Shown here piece by piece: positions 1-8,809 of a DNA stretch of 64,000 nucleotides (the first letter of the stretch is position 1; each line of letters starts with the position of its first letter). The stretch lies in assembly GCA_019114175.1 (NCBI GenBank), contig DXFZ01000057.1, positions 1 through 64,000 of the forward strand, given 5' to 3'. A program made the translations under genes and the position numbers. The DNA is from Candidatus Corynebacterium gallistercoris (GTDB lineage Bacteria; Actinomycetota; Actinomycetes; Mycobacteriales; Mycobacteriaceae). The notes beneath the pieces were generated by a model, which did no database searches, was not told the DNA's origin, and worked only from the letters and a program-made list of their open reading frames with translations.

Positions 1-2078
1 ACACCCAGCTCGTAGCCCTCGTCCTTCAGCGCCGCCAGCACCTGCATGCCGTTGCGGGCGGCCTCGATGCTGGTGACGTCCGCGTTCCGGTTGCTCACGG
101 TATCGCTGAGCTCGTTGAACTCGGAGTAGCACATGTGGGTGTGGATCTGAACCTCCTTCGGCGCGCCGGAGGTCGCCAGGCGGAAGCTGCCCACGGCCCA
201 CTCCAGATACGCGGGCTGGTCCTCCTTGCGCAGTGGCAGAAGCTCACGAATCGCTGGTTCGTCCACCTGCACTACGCGGGCGCCAGCATCCACGAGATCA
301 TCGATCTCATCGCGCAGGGCGAGGGCGACCTGATCGGCCGTCGCCCCCAAAGGTTGATCATCGCGGACGAAGGACCACGCGAGCATCGTCACAGGACCGG
401 TCAGCATGCCCTTCACAGGCTTGTCGGTGAGCTCCGCGGCGGCCTTGTACCACTCCACGGTCATTGCGGCGGGGCGGGAGACGTCACCAAAGATGATCGG
501 CGGGCGCACGCAACGGGAGCCGTAGGACTGCACCCAGGCGTGCTCGGTGGAGAGGTAGCCATCCAGCTGCTCGGAGAAGTACTGCACCATGTCATTGCGC
601 TCCGGCTCGCCGTGGACCAGCACGTCCAGGCCGAGTTCCTCCTGGCGGCGGATGACATCGGCGACCTCATCACGCATCGCCTTCTCGTAGGCCGTGGCAT
701 CGATCTCGCCCTTGCGGAACTTCGCGCGCGCCTGGCGGATCTCCGTGGTCTGCGGGAAGGAGCCGATCGTGGTGGTGGGAAGCGGTGGCAGGTTGAGTTC
801 GGCGGCTTGGGCCTCGCGGCGTTCCGCGATGGAATCGCGGTTTCGGTGCGACGGCGCCACGTTCTCCTGGCGCTCACGAACAGACGCGTTGTGGGTCAGG
901 TCAGAGTCCTTGCGGGACTGGATCGCCGCCCGGGTGTCCTCCAGCAGCTTCTCATCCTCGGCAGTCGCCTGGCCGGCGAGGGCGCGGGAGAGGGTGGCTA
1001 CTTCCTGGATCTTTTCCGCGCCGAAGGCGAGCCAGGTCTTGACCTCCTCGTTGAGGTTGGTCTCCGGGGTCAGGGAGTAGGGAACGTGCAGCAGGGAGCA
1101 GCTGGTGGAGACGCCGACGGGGCCGCGTGCGGCGAGAGCCTTCAGGGTCTCCAGGGCTGCGTCCAGGTCGGTGCGCCAGACGTTGCGGCCATCGACCACG
1201 CCCGCCAGCAGCTCTTCTTCGCCGGTCCAGCTGGGCAGCTCCGTGCCGCCGTAGACGAGGTCCACGCCGAAGGCGGCCACACCGGTGCCGCTGAGGAGCT
1301 TGATGGCCTGGTCGCCATCGCCGAAGTAGGTCTGGATGAGGATCTTGAGGTCCGTGGCGGCGGCGAGCTTCTCGTAGCCGGCGCGGGTGCGGTCCAGGGC
1401 GTCCTGGGCGACCTCGGTGACGAGCACGGGCTCATCGATCTGCACCCACTCCACGCCACGGTCAGCGATGCGGCGCAGCAGGCGGGTGTAGGCCTCGAAC
1501 ACGTCCTCGAGGTGGTCCAGGGCATCGGAGCCATCGGTGGTGCGGGCGAGGGACAGGTAGGTCAGCGGGCCGACGAGCACGGGGCGGACCTTCGTGCCGG
1601 TGCGGGTGACCTGGTCGCGGATGTCCTCCAGGAAGGCGGAATCATCGAGTTCCACGCGGGATGCGGCGGAGAGTTCCGGGACGATGTAGTGGTAGTTGGT
1701 GTCAAACCACTTGGTCATCGCGGAGGCCGGGAGCTCGGAGGTGCCGCGGGCGGTGGCGAAGTAGCGGTCGATGTAGCGGGGGAGGCCATCATTATCGTGA
1801 TCGGCCACGTCAGCCACGCGTTCTGGGAGTAGACCAAGCAGTGCGGTGGTGTCCAGTGTGGCGTCATAGAAGCTGCGGCCGGAGAAGGCGGCGGAATCCA
1901 GCCCGGCGGCCAGCGCTACGTCCGTGTAGTCGTTGACGAGGCGGGTGGCGGTGTTGGCCAGGGCGCGGCCGGTGGAGCTATCTTTCCAGTAGGTTTCCAG
2001 GGCTTTCTTCAGCTCGCGGTCCGGGCCGATGCGCGGCACGCCCGCCACGGTGGCGGCGATGGTAGGGTTGGCAGTCAT
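1..2078 (-). CDS. metE: Cobalamin-independent methionine synthase MetE (3' end outside window)
   Basis: MetE transfers the methyl group of 5-methyltetrahydropteroyltriglutamate to homocysteine, the last step of methionine synthesis, in the cytosol. The start at 2078 gives an N-terminus MTANPTIAATVAGVPRIG followed by RELKKALE, typical of the family. About 692 residues are visible; the family is usually about 750, so roughly the last 60 residues lie before position 1. The frame is open throughout. Near positions 120-145 the motif HTHMCYSEF is encoded, carrying the His and Cys zinc ligands (HMC); the last zinc cysteine is outside the window. A McbR-like operator sits upstream at 2124-2139. No cobalamin riboswitch is apparent. 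Confidence 0.96.
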   Translation of the reverse strand, partial: MTANPTIAATVAGVPRIGPDRELKKALETYWKDSSTGRALANTATRLVNDYTDVALAAGLDSAAFSGRSFYDATLDTTALLGLLPERVADVADHDNDGLPRYIDRYFATARGTSELPASAMTKWFDTNYHYIVPELSAASRVELDDSAFLEDIRDQVTRTGTKVRPVLVGPLTYLSLARTTDGSDALDHLEDVFEAYTRLLRRIADRGVEWVQIDEPVLVTEVAQDALDRTRAGYEKLAAATDLKILIQTYFGDGDQAIKLLSGTGVAAFGVDLVYGGTELPSWTGEEELLAGVVDGRNVWRTDLDAALETLKALAARGPVGVSTSCSLLHVPYSLTPETNLNEEVKTWLAFGAEKIQEVATLSRALAGQATAEDEKLLEDTRAAIQSRKDSDLTHNASVRERQENVAPSHRNRDSIAERREAQAAELNLPPLPTTTIGSFPQTTEIRQARAKFRKGEIDATAYEKAMRDEVADVIRRQEELGLDVLVHGEPERNDMVQYFSEQLDGYLSTEHAWVQSYGSRCVRPPIIFGDVSRPAAMTVEWYKAAAELTDKPVKGMLTGPVTMLAWSFVRDDQPLGATADQVALALRDEIDDLVDAGARVVQVDEPAIRELLPLRKEDQPAYLEWAVGSFRLATSGAPKEVQIHTHMCYSEFNELSDTVSNRNADVTSIEAARNGMQVLAALKDEGYELG

Positions 2079-2123
2079 AGTGATCCTTGTCATGTAGCTG
2101 TCAGGGTTGTTTCTATTCAAGAA

Positions 2124-2139
2124 TAGACAGCTTGGTCTG
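2124..2139. promoter_or_regulatory. McbR-like operator between metE and the ECF operon
   Basis: TAGAC-AGCTTG-GTCTG matches the corynebacterial McbR consensus TAGAC-N6-GTCTA at 9 of 10 fixed bases. McbR is the TetR-type repressor of sulfur and methionine genes that responds to S-adenosylhomocysteine. The site is about 45 bp upstream of metE and about 120 bp upstream of the divergent ECF transporter operon, so it may control either or both. The rest of the 180-bp intergenic region shows no other structure I can support. Confidence 0.75.
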
Positions 2140-2258
2140 TCAAGTGGTTCGGGGGTAATTTGACCAATCCACCCGTTTTCGCCACGATTAACCACTGAGT
2201 AACTCCCGTGCATGCCGAGGTGACATAGGCAGCCCCCACACCACGCAAAGGTTTTCCT

Positions 2259-2993
2259 GTGTCCAAAATCTCCTACGCTCTCCTCAGCCTGTCCAGCGTC
2301 ATGATCGTGGCCACCTGGCTCACCCTCGTCATCTGGCAGCCCACCGATTCCTCCTGGGACTCCCTGGCGGATTCCCGCAGCTCCACCATCGCCCTCATCG
2401 GGTTCACCGTGCCCGCCATCCTGGCGCTCATCGCCGTGATTCCGCGCCTGCCCGTGCGCACCCTCACCCTCATGCCCGTGGCACTGGCGCTGAATGTCAT
2501 CCTGGGCCAGGTCGTGGGCACCATGGGGCTGCCCCTGCCGCTGTACCTGGATTCCCTGGGTACCGTGCTGGTCGGCGCCCTGGCCGGCCCCTGGGCGGGG
2601 TTGGTGACCGGCGTGGTCTCCGCGCTGGTGTGGTCCACCTTTAACCCCACCATCATCCCCTTCGCCGCCGCTTACGCCTTCGTGGGCGTGTGCGCGGGCC
2701 TGCTGCGCACGTGGTGGATCGGGCCGTACTGGCGCATCGCGCTTTCTTCGGTGGTGGTCGGCTTCTTCACGGCCCTGCTCTCCGCGCCGGTGGCCTCCTT
2801 CATCTTCGGCGGTACCGCCGGCACCGGCACGGGCCTGCTGGTGAGCTTCTACCGCTCGCTGGGCTTCGAGCCCATGACCGCCGTGTTCCTCCAGTCCTGG
2901 ACCTCAGACCCGCTGGATAAGCTCATCGTCTTCACCGTCATCTACCTCGTCATCCGCGCTATGCCCCAAAGGACGCTGCGCACCTTCGCATGA
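2259..2993 (+). CDS. ECF transporter substrate-specific (S) component
   Basis: A 244-residue hydrophobic protein with about six membrane segments, the size and topology of the S component that captures the substrate in energy-coupling-factor importers. It begins with GTG at 2259. A hydrophilic loop follows the first membrane segment, and a GPWAGLVTGVVSALVW-type segment near residue 110 resembles vitamin S components. It starts a three-gene operon with T and ATPase subunits, which confirms the system type. The substrate is not readable from sequence. The shared intergenic McbR-like site with metE suggests a methionine precursor or sulfur-related compound. A vitamin such as a thiamin precursor remains possible. 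Confidence 0.8.
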   Translation: MSKISYALLSLSSVMIVATWLTLVIWQPTDSSWDSLADSRSSTIALIGFTVPAILALIAVIPRLPVRTLTLMPVALALNVILGQVVGTMGLPLPLYLDSLGTVLVGALAGPWAGLVTGVVSALVWSTFNPTIIPFAAAYAFVGVCAGLLRTWWIGPYWRIALSSVVVGFFTALLSAPVASFIFGGTAGTGTGLLVSFYRSLGFEPMTAVFLQSWTSDPLDKLIVFTVIYLVIRAMPQRTLRTFA

Positions 2994-3655
2994 GCTCGCT
3001 GAACCCGCTGACTCCGCTGACCCTGGCCGCCTGCGGCATGGTGTTCGTCCTCGTGGCGGACAACCTCTACGTCTCCGCCGCGGCCTGGATCCTCGCGGTC
3101 GGGATCAGCCTCACCGGCCGGCGTGCCCGGCGCGCCCTCGTCACCGCCGCGGTGATCTCCACCCCGCCGGCGGTGGGGTTCATGCTCATGTACGCCCCCT
3201 TCGAGGGCATCCCCGTGGCCTTCACCCTCGCGCTGCGCTTCCTCGCCGCCACCAGCATCGCGCTGGTCTTCGGCAGCTTCGTCAGCCTGGATGAGCTCAT
3301 GCGCACCCTCCAGACCCGCGCGCCCGCCAAGCTGGTCTACATCGTCGGCTCCACCGCCCGGCTGTACCCCATGGCCACCGAGCGCCTGGCCACCATCCGT
3401 CAGATCCGCCGCACTCGGGGGCTGCCGGTGCGCGGCTTCAAGGCCAACTGCGCGCTGGTGTTGCCGCTGGTGGTGGGGCTCGTCGATGACGCCGCACAGC
3501 GCTCCCGCCCCCTCCAGCGCACCGGCATCGGCATCCCCGGCCCGCGCACCGTCCTCAACCCCGTGTCGGACACGCGGGCCGATCACGCCATCCGTATCGC
3601 CGCGCTGCTCGCCACCACCGCCGGGACCGTGTGGGCCATCGGCGCACTAGGATAG
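2990..3655 (+). CDS. ECF transporter transmembrane (T) component, CbiQ/EcfT family
   Basis: A 221-residue integral membrane protein that would couple the ATPase to the S component. It has N-terminal hydrophobic segments and a cytoplasmic region with RQIRRTRGLPVRGF near residue 140, corresponding to the first Ala-Arg-Gly-type coupling motif of EcfT. The second motif (around QRSRPLQRTGIG) is degenerate. The ATG at 2990 overlaps the TGA of the S gene by 4 bp, indicating translational coupling. The ATPase gene follows after 6 bp. Confidence 0.82.
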   Translation: MSSLNPLTPLTLAACGMVFVLVADNLYVSAAAWILAVGISLTGRRARRALVTAAVISTPPAVGFMLMYAPFEGIPVAFTLALRFLAATSIALVFGSFVSLDELMRTLQTRAPAKLVYIVGSTARLYPMATERLATIRQIRRTRGLPVRGFKANCALVLPLVVGLVDDAAQRSRPLQRTGIGIPGPRTVLNPVSDTRADHAIRIAALLATTAGTVWAIGALG

Positions 3656-3661
3656 GGCTCC

Positions 3662-4756
3662 ATGCCGGTTACACAGTTCATCTGGGGCCCATCCGGCTCC
3701 GGGCTATCGGAGCGCGCGTGGGCGCTGGCGGAGGAGACGGGCGCCGCCTGGGTCGGCAACAACGCCGCTGCGCACATCTCCCTGCTCCGCTCCACCGTCG
3801 CCGAAGAGCTCGCCGTGCCCATGGAGCAGCGCGGCGTGTCCGCCGACCAGATGCGCCGCGCCATCACCGAGGCCCTCGATCTCTGGGAGCTGCCCGCCGA
3901 TCAGGACCCCTCCACGCTCTCGACGGGGCAGACGCGCCGCGTGGCCATCGCCGCCGCGCTGCTGGCGGGCCCGGACGCGTTGGTGCTGGACTGCCCCGTC
4001 GATGGCCTGGACGCGCAGGCCATGTCCACCCTCCGCGCCGCGCTGGATCGGTTTCCTGGTGAGGTTACGGTGTTTGATCGTGTCTGGTCCCCTCTGGCCG
4101 ACGCCGCCGCGGATGCCCCCATGCCCCACATCCCAGAGCGGCCTTTAGCCGCGTCAGCCGGGCCTGCGCTCATCGCACAAGATGTGGTGGTGCGGCGGGG
4201 GCGTGGTGGCGTCGGCCCCATAAACCTCACCAGCAACTACGGCGAGGTGACCCACCTGGCCGGACCCAACGGCAGCGGGAAAACGACGCTGTTCCTCGCC
4301 GCGTTGGGGTTGGTGGAGCACGAGGGGAAGCTGCGGGTGCCGGAGCGGCTCGGGTGGGCGCCGACCGCGATGGATTCTGTGATGACGCAGAAGACGGTGC
4401 TGCAGGAGGTAGCGCTGGGAGCCGATCGCGAGCGCGCGGAGGCGGCGCTGGAGTTTGCGGGCGTGGCGGATGTTGCGGGGATGCACCCGCTGGACGTGCC
4501 GAGTTCGCAGCGGCGGCTGGTGCTCGTGGCCGCGGCGTTGGTGCGCGCGCCCGAGCTGCTGCTGCTGGACGAGCCGACCGTGGGGTTGGATGCCGCCGGC
4601 TACGGGCGGTTGGGCGAGGTCATGCACGGTTTCGCGGCCGGGGAGTTCCACCGTCTTATTGGGTGCGACGGCCCCGCGGGCGTCCTATGGACCTGCCACG
4701 ACGGGAGCTTCGCGGGGGCGGTGAGCCACGCGAGTCAGGAGATCGAGATTTCCTGA
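3662..4756 (+). CDS. ECF transporter ATPase with two fused ABC domains
   Basis: A 364-residue protein carrying two ABC ATPase halves, replacing the separate EcfA and EcfA' subunits. Half 1: P-loop GPSGSGLS at residues 9-16, with Leu15 in place of the essential Lys; signature LSTGQ at 86-90; Walker B ALVLDCP at 106-112, with Cys111 in place of the catalytic Glu. Half 2: intact P-loop GPNGSGKTT at 201-209; degenerate signature (PSSQRR) near 280; intact Walker B LLLLDEP. In the head-to-tail dimer, one site would therefore combine the good P-loop of half 2 with the good signature of half 1, and the other site would be inactive. It ends 22 bp inside the convergent Rieske gene. Confidence 0.88.
   Translation: MPVTQFIWGPSGSGLSERAWALAEETGAAWVGNNAAAHISLLRSTVAEELAVPMEQRGVSADQMRRAITEALDLWELPADQDPSTLSTGQTRRVAIAAALLAGPDALVLDCPVDGLDAQAMSTLRAALDRFPGEVTVFDRVWSPLADAAADAPMPHIPERPLAASAGPALIAQDVVVRRGRGGVGPINLTSNYGEVTHLAGPNGSGKTTLFLAALGLVEHEGKLRVPERLGWAPTAMDSVMTQKTVLQEVALGADRERAEAALEFAGVADVAGMHPLDVPSSQRRLVLVAAALVRAPELLLLDEPTVGLDAAGYGRLGEVMHGFAAGEFHRLIGCDGPAGVLWTCHDGSFAGAVSHASQEIEIS
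4653..4675 (+). repeat. Dispersed T-tract/GGTGCGACG repeat, copy in ECF ATPase
   Basis: GTCTTATTGGGTGCGACG followed by GCCCC, lying in the ATPase coding sequence near its C-terminus (residues LIGCDGP). It belongs to a family of short repeats in which an AT-rich tract abuts GGTGCGACGCCACC; this copy departs from the consensus at the 3' end. A weaker inverted copy lies at 4205-4226 in the same gene. Confidence 0.5.
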
Positions 4757-5124
4757 CCGCTGACCTCCACGTTCTTCGCAGGCGTCATGGGCTCGCGGGA
4801 GGGGCCTTCGAGGACATCGCCGGTGTTGATATCGAACTTGCTCATGTGCTTGGGGCACACGGCGGCGGTGGTGCCATCCACGTCCTCGAAGTGATCGATG
4901 ATGCCGCCGGCGTGGGGGCAGGTGGTGGAAAAGGCGCGGAATTCGTTCTCGGCGGGGTGGGAGACAACCCAACCATCGATGATGGTGGCCTCGCCAACCG
5001 GGATGTCCGTGGTGGACGCGGCGGTGACGGCATCCTCGCTGGCACACGCGGCGAGGAGCGCGCCGGCGGCGGTGGTGGCGGTGGCGACGAAGAAGGTGCG
5101 ACGGGAGCAGGAGAACTGTGTCAT
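4735..5124 (-). CDS. Rieske [2Fe-2S] protein, Tat-exported lipoprotein
   Basis: A 129-residue protein with a twin-arginine signal (SRR at residues 7-9), a hydrophobic stretch and a lipobox LAAC ending at Cys27, so it is probably exported folded and anchored outside the membrane. The Rieske ligands are visible as CPH (Cys69, His71) and CPKH (Cys90, His93). Both extra cysteines that form a disulfide in high-potential Rieske proteins are absent (CPHAGG, CPKHM), so a low-potential cluster is likely. The ATG at 5124 is chosen because it places the Tat motif at the N-terminus; upstream in-frame sequence is not protein-like. The redox partner is unknown. Confidence 0.85.
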   Translation of the reverse strand: MTQFSCSRRTFFVATATTAAGALLAACASEDAVTAASTTDIPVGEATIIDGWVVSHPAENEFRAFSTTCPHAGGIIDHFEDVDGTTAAVCPKHMSKFDINTGDVLEGPSREPMTPAKNVEVSGQEISIS

Positions 5125-5225
5125 GACCAGTATTATCCCGCCATCCGTGGTGTCCGTGCACCCAAGGTAGCGCTGGCTAAGCGGGTACTGGAGTGGAGTG
5201 GTTAGAAAAAAGTTTTGAAATACTC

Positions 5226-5255
5226 TTGACGGGTGTCTCAAGGGGTGTGTATGGT
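5226..5255 (+). promoter_or_regulatory. Candidate sigma-A-type promoter for the HNH gene
   Basis: TTGACG (5226-5231) and TATGGT (5250-5255) are separated by 18 bp in an unusually AT-rich stretch. The 297-bp gap 5125-5421 also holds a short direct repeat of CCTAGGTGA (near 5305 and 5333) and no ORF that I trust. Transcription from here would leave a leader of about 160 nt before the ATG at 5422. Confidence 0.35.
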
Positions 5256-5421
5256 CTTATTTTACAGAGTTGGGGTGGGGCTGTGTCGGCCCCATGGGTG
5301 GACCTAGGTGAGGATAGAAAGCGGGCTTAGCCTAGGTGATCAGTCGCAAGCCCAGTGGGGGAGCGGCCACTCGCAAAGACAAGTGTTGTGATGACAGTGC
5401 GCCGTATTCGGGAGGGAAGAA

Positions 5422-6648
5422 ATGGCCACTCCAAGCTATAGAATAAGTGATCCAACAGACCCGGTAAGTGTGGCGACAGTCACGCTGAATAAGCAGCAAC
5501 TCGTGATAGCGCAGATGTGCACGCCTGACCCTGATGATTACCTGCCGGATACCGCCACGCGCTTCGCCGTGCGCATGGGCATCACCGCGCACCAGGCCAC
5601 CGTCTACTGCGAAGTAGGGCTGTTCCTGCAGCGCTTCCCACGCGTGGCGGAACAACTGTGGATAGGGGCCTTCAGCTGGCAACTGGTGCGCAAGATCCAC
5701 GATGACCTCGCGGCGGTATCGGATGAGCACGTGGAGGAGGTGGATGCCGCCGCAGCGGAGGCGCTCAAACCCACGCGGGAGAACCAGGCTATCCCGGCGC
5801 GGTACACCGTCCACTACAAACTCAAGAAACTGGTGCGGAAACTGGACGCGGCGGCCGAGCCGCTCGATGAGGGCGAACAGCCGCGAGGAACCCCAGCGCT
5901 GGACCCGAGCGAGAAACCAGTCCTGGACATCGATAGGAGGGCAGACGACCACATCACATTCAGGGTGATGCTGCCGATGCTTGATGGCGTCGAGCTAGAA
6001 AAAATCCTCAACAATGTGGCCGCGAAAGAGAAATGCACCCTCGGCGAGGCGCTGATGAAGGTGGTGCGCGGGCAGGCGAGCGCCGAGGTGGTGTTGAACC
6101 TGTACCGCAACGTGGCGCACGAGGGGGAGGAGCTGTTCGCGGAAGGCTCCTGGCTGTCAGAGATGGCCAGCGAGGAGTGGATGGCCAAGGTCACCCACCT
6201 GGCCGCGCCGGGATACGCGGAGAACAACGGGTACGCGGCAGGGGCGGACATCACCTCCGCCGTGGTAGGCCGCGATGGCACCTGCCGCGCCCCCGGATGC
6301 ACCCAGCCGGCGTACCGCTGCGATAAAGACCACGTCCAGCGCTACGACCACGACAATCCGGAGGAAGGTGGACCCACCTCCTCGGCGAATATGCACCTGC
6401 TGTGTCGCTTCCACCACAAGCAGAAAACCGCCGGGGTATGGGACGTGGAGCTGCACTCGGACGGCACCGAAGTGTGGACCAGCCACGGGGACGGGCACAC
6501 GGTCATCACCACGCCGAACGGGCCGCTTGGGCGGGAAACCTTCAAGCATCGGGCGGTGCGCAAGGCCCGGGTGGTGCGGCGGCACAATGAAGACTTAGGA
6601 GAGGGCCGGGGACGCAAGGGTAAGGGGGATAGTGATGAAAACAGGTAA
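5422..6648 (+). CDS. DUF222/HNH endonuclease-like protein
   Basis: A 408-residue protein of the DUF222-HNH family, which is abundant and often multicopy in actinobacteria. An N-terminal alpha-helical DUF222 region is followed by a C-terminal HNH nuclease fold: VVGRDGTCRAPGC, then KDHVQRYDHDN, then NMHLLCRFHHKQK. These provide the paired cysteines and the His and Asn/His residues of the beta-beta-alpha metal site. A basic tail follows. Members are sometimes encoded in mobile elements or inteins, but their role as free-standing genes is not established. The start and upstream DNA are more AT-rich than the neighbours, which may reflect transfer. purT starts 11 bp downstream. Confidence 0.85.
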   Translation: MATPSYRISDPTDPVSVATVTLNKQQLVIAQMCTPDPDDYLPDTATRFAVRMGITAHQATVYCEVGLFLQRFPRVAEQLWIGAFSWQLVRKIHDDLAAVSDEHVEEVDAAAAEALKPTRENQAIPARYTVHYKLKKLVRKLDAAAEPLDEGEQPRGTPALDPSEKPVLDIDRRADDHITFRVMLPMLDGVELEKILNNVAAKEKCTLGEALMKVVRGQASAEVVLNLYRNVAHEGEELFAEGSWLSEMASEEWMAKVTHLAAPGYAENNGYAAGADITSAVVGRDGTCRAPGCTQPAYRCDKDHVQRYDHDNPEEGGPTSSANMHLLCRFHHKQKTAGVWDVELHSDGTEVWTSHGDGHTVITTPNGPLGRETFKHRAVRKARVVRRHNEDLGEGRGRKGKGDSDENR

Positions 6649-6659
6649 AGTGTCAGGTT

Positions 6660-7877
6660 ATGTATACCCCCGAGGCAATCGGCACGCCACTGACACCATC
6701 GGCACTCAAGGTACTGCTCCTCGGCTCCGGGGAGCTGGGCCGAGAGCTGGCGATTTCCCTGCAGCGGCTAGGCGTGGAGGTGCATGCGGCTGACCGATAC
6801 GCCGGCGCGCCCGCGCACAACGTGGCGAACAAGGCGCACGTGCTGAATGTGAATGATGGCCAAGAGGTCCGCGAGCTCATTGAGTACGTGCGGCCGGACT
6901 TCGTGGTGCCGGAAATGGAATCCATCGCGGCGGAGATCTTCCAGTCCATCGAGGATGAAGGGCTCGCGACGATCGTGCCCACCGCGCTGGCCAACCGGCT
7001 CACCATGAACCGGGAGGGCATCCGCACCCTCGCGAACGACAAGCTGGGGCTGCCCAACAGCAACTTCCGCTTCGCCTCCACCTTTGAGGACATGGCCGCC
7101 GCAGCCGAGGAGATCGGTTTCCCCTGCGTGGTCAAGCCCGTGATGAGCACCTCCGGGCAGGGGCAGAGCTACGTCGCCAGCGCGGATGAGCTGCGCGAGG
7201 CCTGGGTGCACGCCACCGATCACGCGCGGCACAACGTGCACCGCGTCATGGTGGAGCAGTACATCCCCTTCGACTATGAGGTGACGCTGCTGACGGTGCG
7301 CTCCATAGACCCAGAGACCGGGCGGGATGCCACGTGGTTCTGCGAGCCCATCGGCCACCGCCAGGATCGCGGGGACTACGTGGAGTCTTGGCAGCCTGCC
7401 TACATGTCCGAAGAGGCGATGGATAACGCCCGCTCCGTGGCTGCGCGGATCGTTACGGCCATGGGCGGCCGGGGTGTGTTCGGCGTGGAGATGTTCGTCA
7501 AGGGAAACGACGTGTACTTCTCCGAGGTCAGCCCGCGCCCCCATGACACCGGCATGGTGACCCTCGGCACCCAACGCTTCAGCGAGTTCGACCTGCATGC
7601 CCGCGCGATCCTCGGCCTGCCGATCGACACCACGCTCATCTCCCCAGGAGCCTCCGCAGTGATCTACGGCGTGGACTCTGACCAAGACGTGGAGTACGCG
7701 GGCCTGGACGAAGCCATGGCGGGGGAGGAGACGAACGTGTACATCTTCGCCAAGCCCCGCTCCTACGCGCGCCGCCGCATGGGCGTGGCCATCGCCACCG
7801 CGGAGACCACGGATGAGGCCAGGGACCGCGCCAACCGCTCCGCCCAGGCGGTGCAGGTGCGTGCGGTTTCCGACTAG
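6660..7877 (+). CDS. purT: Formate-dependent phosphoribosylglycinamide formyltransferase PurT
   Basis: PurT makes formyl-GAR from GAR, formate and ATP in purine synthesis, an alternative to folate-dependent PurN. The 405-residue protein has the expected pre-ATP-grasp N-terminus ([21 protein letters not shown]), the ATP-grasp domain with [14 protein letters not shown], and the metal-binding segment [25 protein letters not shown]. Length agrees with the family (about 390-400). A start a few codons downstream is possible because the first residues before ALKVLLLG are poorly conserved in the family. Confidence 0.95.
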   Translation: MYTPEAIGTPLTPSALKVLLLGSGELGRELAISLQRLGVEVHAADRYAGAPAHNVANKAHVLNVNDGQEVRELIEYVRPDFVVPEMESIAAEIFQSIEDEGLATIVPTALANRLTMNREGIRTLANDKLGLPNSNFRFASTFEDMAAAAEEIGFPCVVKPVMSTSGQGQSYVASADELREAWVHATDHARHNVHRVMVEQYIPFDYEVTLLTVRSIDPETGRDATWFCEPIGHRQDRGDYVESWQPAYMSEEAMDNARSVAARIVTAMGGRGVFGVEMFVKGNDVYFSEVSPRPHDTGMVTLGTQRFSEFDLHARAILGLPIDTTLISPGASAVIYGVDSDQDVEYAGLDEAMAGEETNVYIFAKPRSYARRRMGVAIATAETTDEARDRANRSAQAVQVRAVSD

Positions 7878-7900
7878 GCGGCCGGATACAATCACAAGTC

Positions 7901-8809
7901 ATGGGCCATAGCGCAACTGACTTAAGAGAATCCCGAATCCTGCTGTACTACTTCTTCACCCCCATCGCGGATCCGAAGGCGGTGATGCTGTGGCAGCGCA
8001 CCCTGTGCGAGATGCTGGAGCTCAAGGGGCGCATCATCATCTCCGAGCACGGCATCAACGGCACAGTGGGCGGCTCCCTCGCGTCCTGCAAGCAGTACGT
8101 CCGCCGCACGAAGGAGTTCTTCAAGGGCATCGAGTTCAAGTGGTCGGAGGGTGGGGCAGAGGACTTCCCCCGTTTGTCCGTGAAGGTCCGCGATGAGATC
8201 GTGTCCTTCGGCGCGCCGGGGGAGCTGAAGGTGGATGAGGGCGGTGTCGTTGGAGGCGGCGTGCACTTGAAGCCGGAGGAGGTCAACGAGCTAGTCGAAT
8301 CCCGCGATGACGTGGTCTTCTTTGATGGCCGCAACGCGTTCGAGGCGCAGATCGGCAAGTTCAAGGGCGCGATCGTGCCGGATGTGGAAACTACCCATGA
8401 CTTCATCGCGGAGCTGGAGTCCGGCAAATACGACCACCTCAAGGACAAGCCTGTCGTGACCTACTGCACCGGCGGCATCCGCTGCGAGGTCTTGAGCTCG
8501 CTGATGAAGAACCGCGGGTTCGAGGAGGTCTATCAGATCGATGGCGGCATCGTCCGCTATGGCGAGAAGTTCGGAGACTCCGGCCTGTGGGAGGGGTCGC
8601 TGTACGTGTTTGACAAGCGCATGCACATGGAATTTTCGTCCGACGCCGCCACCATCGGCCAGTGTGCAGTCTGCGACCGTCCTACAAACGAGTTCTATAA
8701 CTGCGGGGATGGGGACTGCAGAAAGCAAACACTGCTGTGCGAGGACCACGCCCGCGAGCCGTGGTGCCTAGAGCACCAGCCGCATGCGAACGTGGGGGAC
8801 TCCGTCTAG
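7901..8809 (+). CDS. trhO: tRNA uridine(34) hydroxylase TrhO (rhodanese family)
   Basis: TrhO hydroxylates U34 of certain tRNAs to 5-hydroxyuridine (the YceA family). The 302-residue protein has an N-terminal acylphosphatase-like region, a rhodanese domain with the active-site loop YCTGGIRCE (two cysteines), and a C-terminal cysteine-rich segment (CAVCDRP, then CGDGDC, then [10 protein letters not shown]) that probably binds zinc. It is monocistronic and convergent with the GNAT gene, overlapping it by 42 bp. Confidence 0.93.
   Translation: MGHSATDLRESRILLYYFFTPIADPKAVMLWQRTLCEMLELKGRIIISEHGINGTVGGSLASCKQYVRRTKEFFKGIEFKWSEGGAEDFPRLSVKVRDEIVSFGAPGELKVDEGGVVGGGVHLKPEEVNELVESRDDVVFFDGRNAFEAQIGKFKGAIVPDVETTHDFIAELESGKYDHLKDKPVVTYCTGGIRCEVLSSLMKNRGFEEVYQIDGGIVRYGEKFGDSGLWEGSLYVFDKRMHMEFSSDAATIGQCAVCDRPTNEFYNCGDGDCRKQTLLCEDHAREPWCLEHQPHANVGDSV

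Noticed and set aside
135-1832. 565-codon open frame on the plus strand
   Set aside because: It is antisense to metE; the metE frame on the other strand has clear family motifs, and the plus-strand product is a GC-codon artefact.
2079-2258. Cobalamin or SAM riboswitch upstream of metE
   Set aside because: The leader is too short and lacks the conserved B12-box or SAM core; the McbR operator explains regulation.
5300-5345. Possible DtxR (iron) box around CTTAGCCTAGG
   Set aside because: Only a partial match to the 19-bp DtxR consensus, with no symmetric partner arm; not enough to call.
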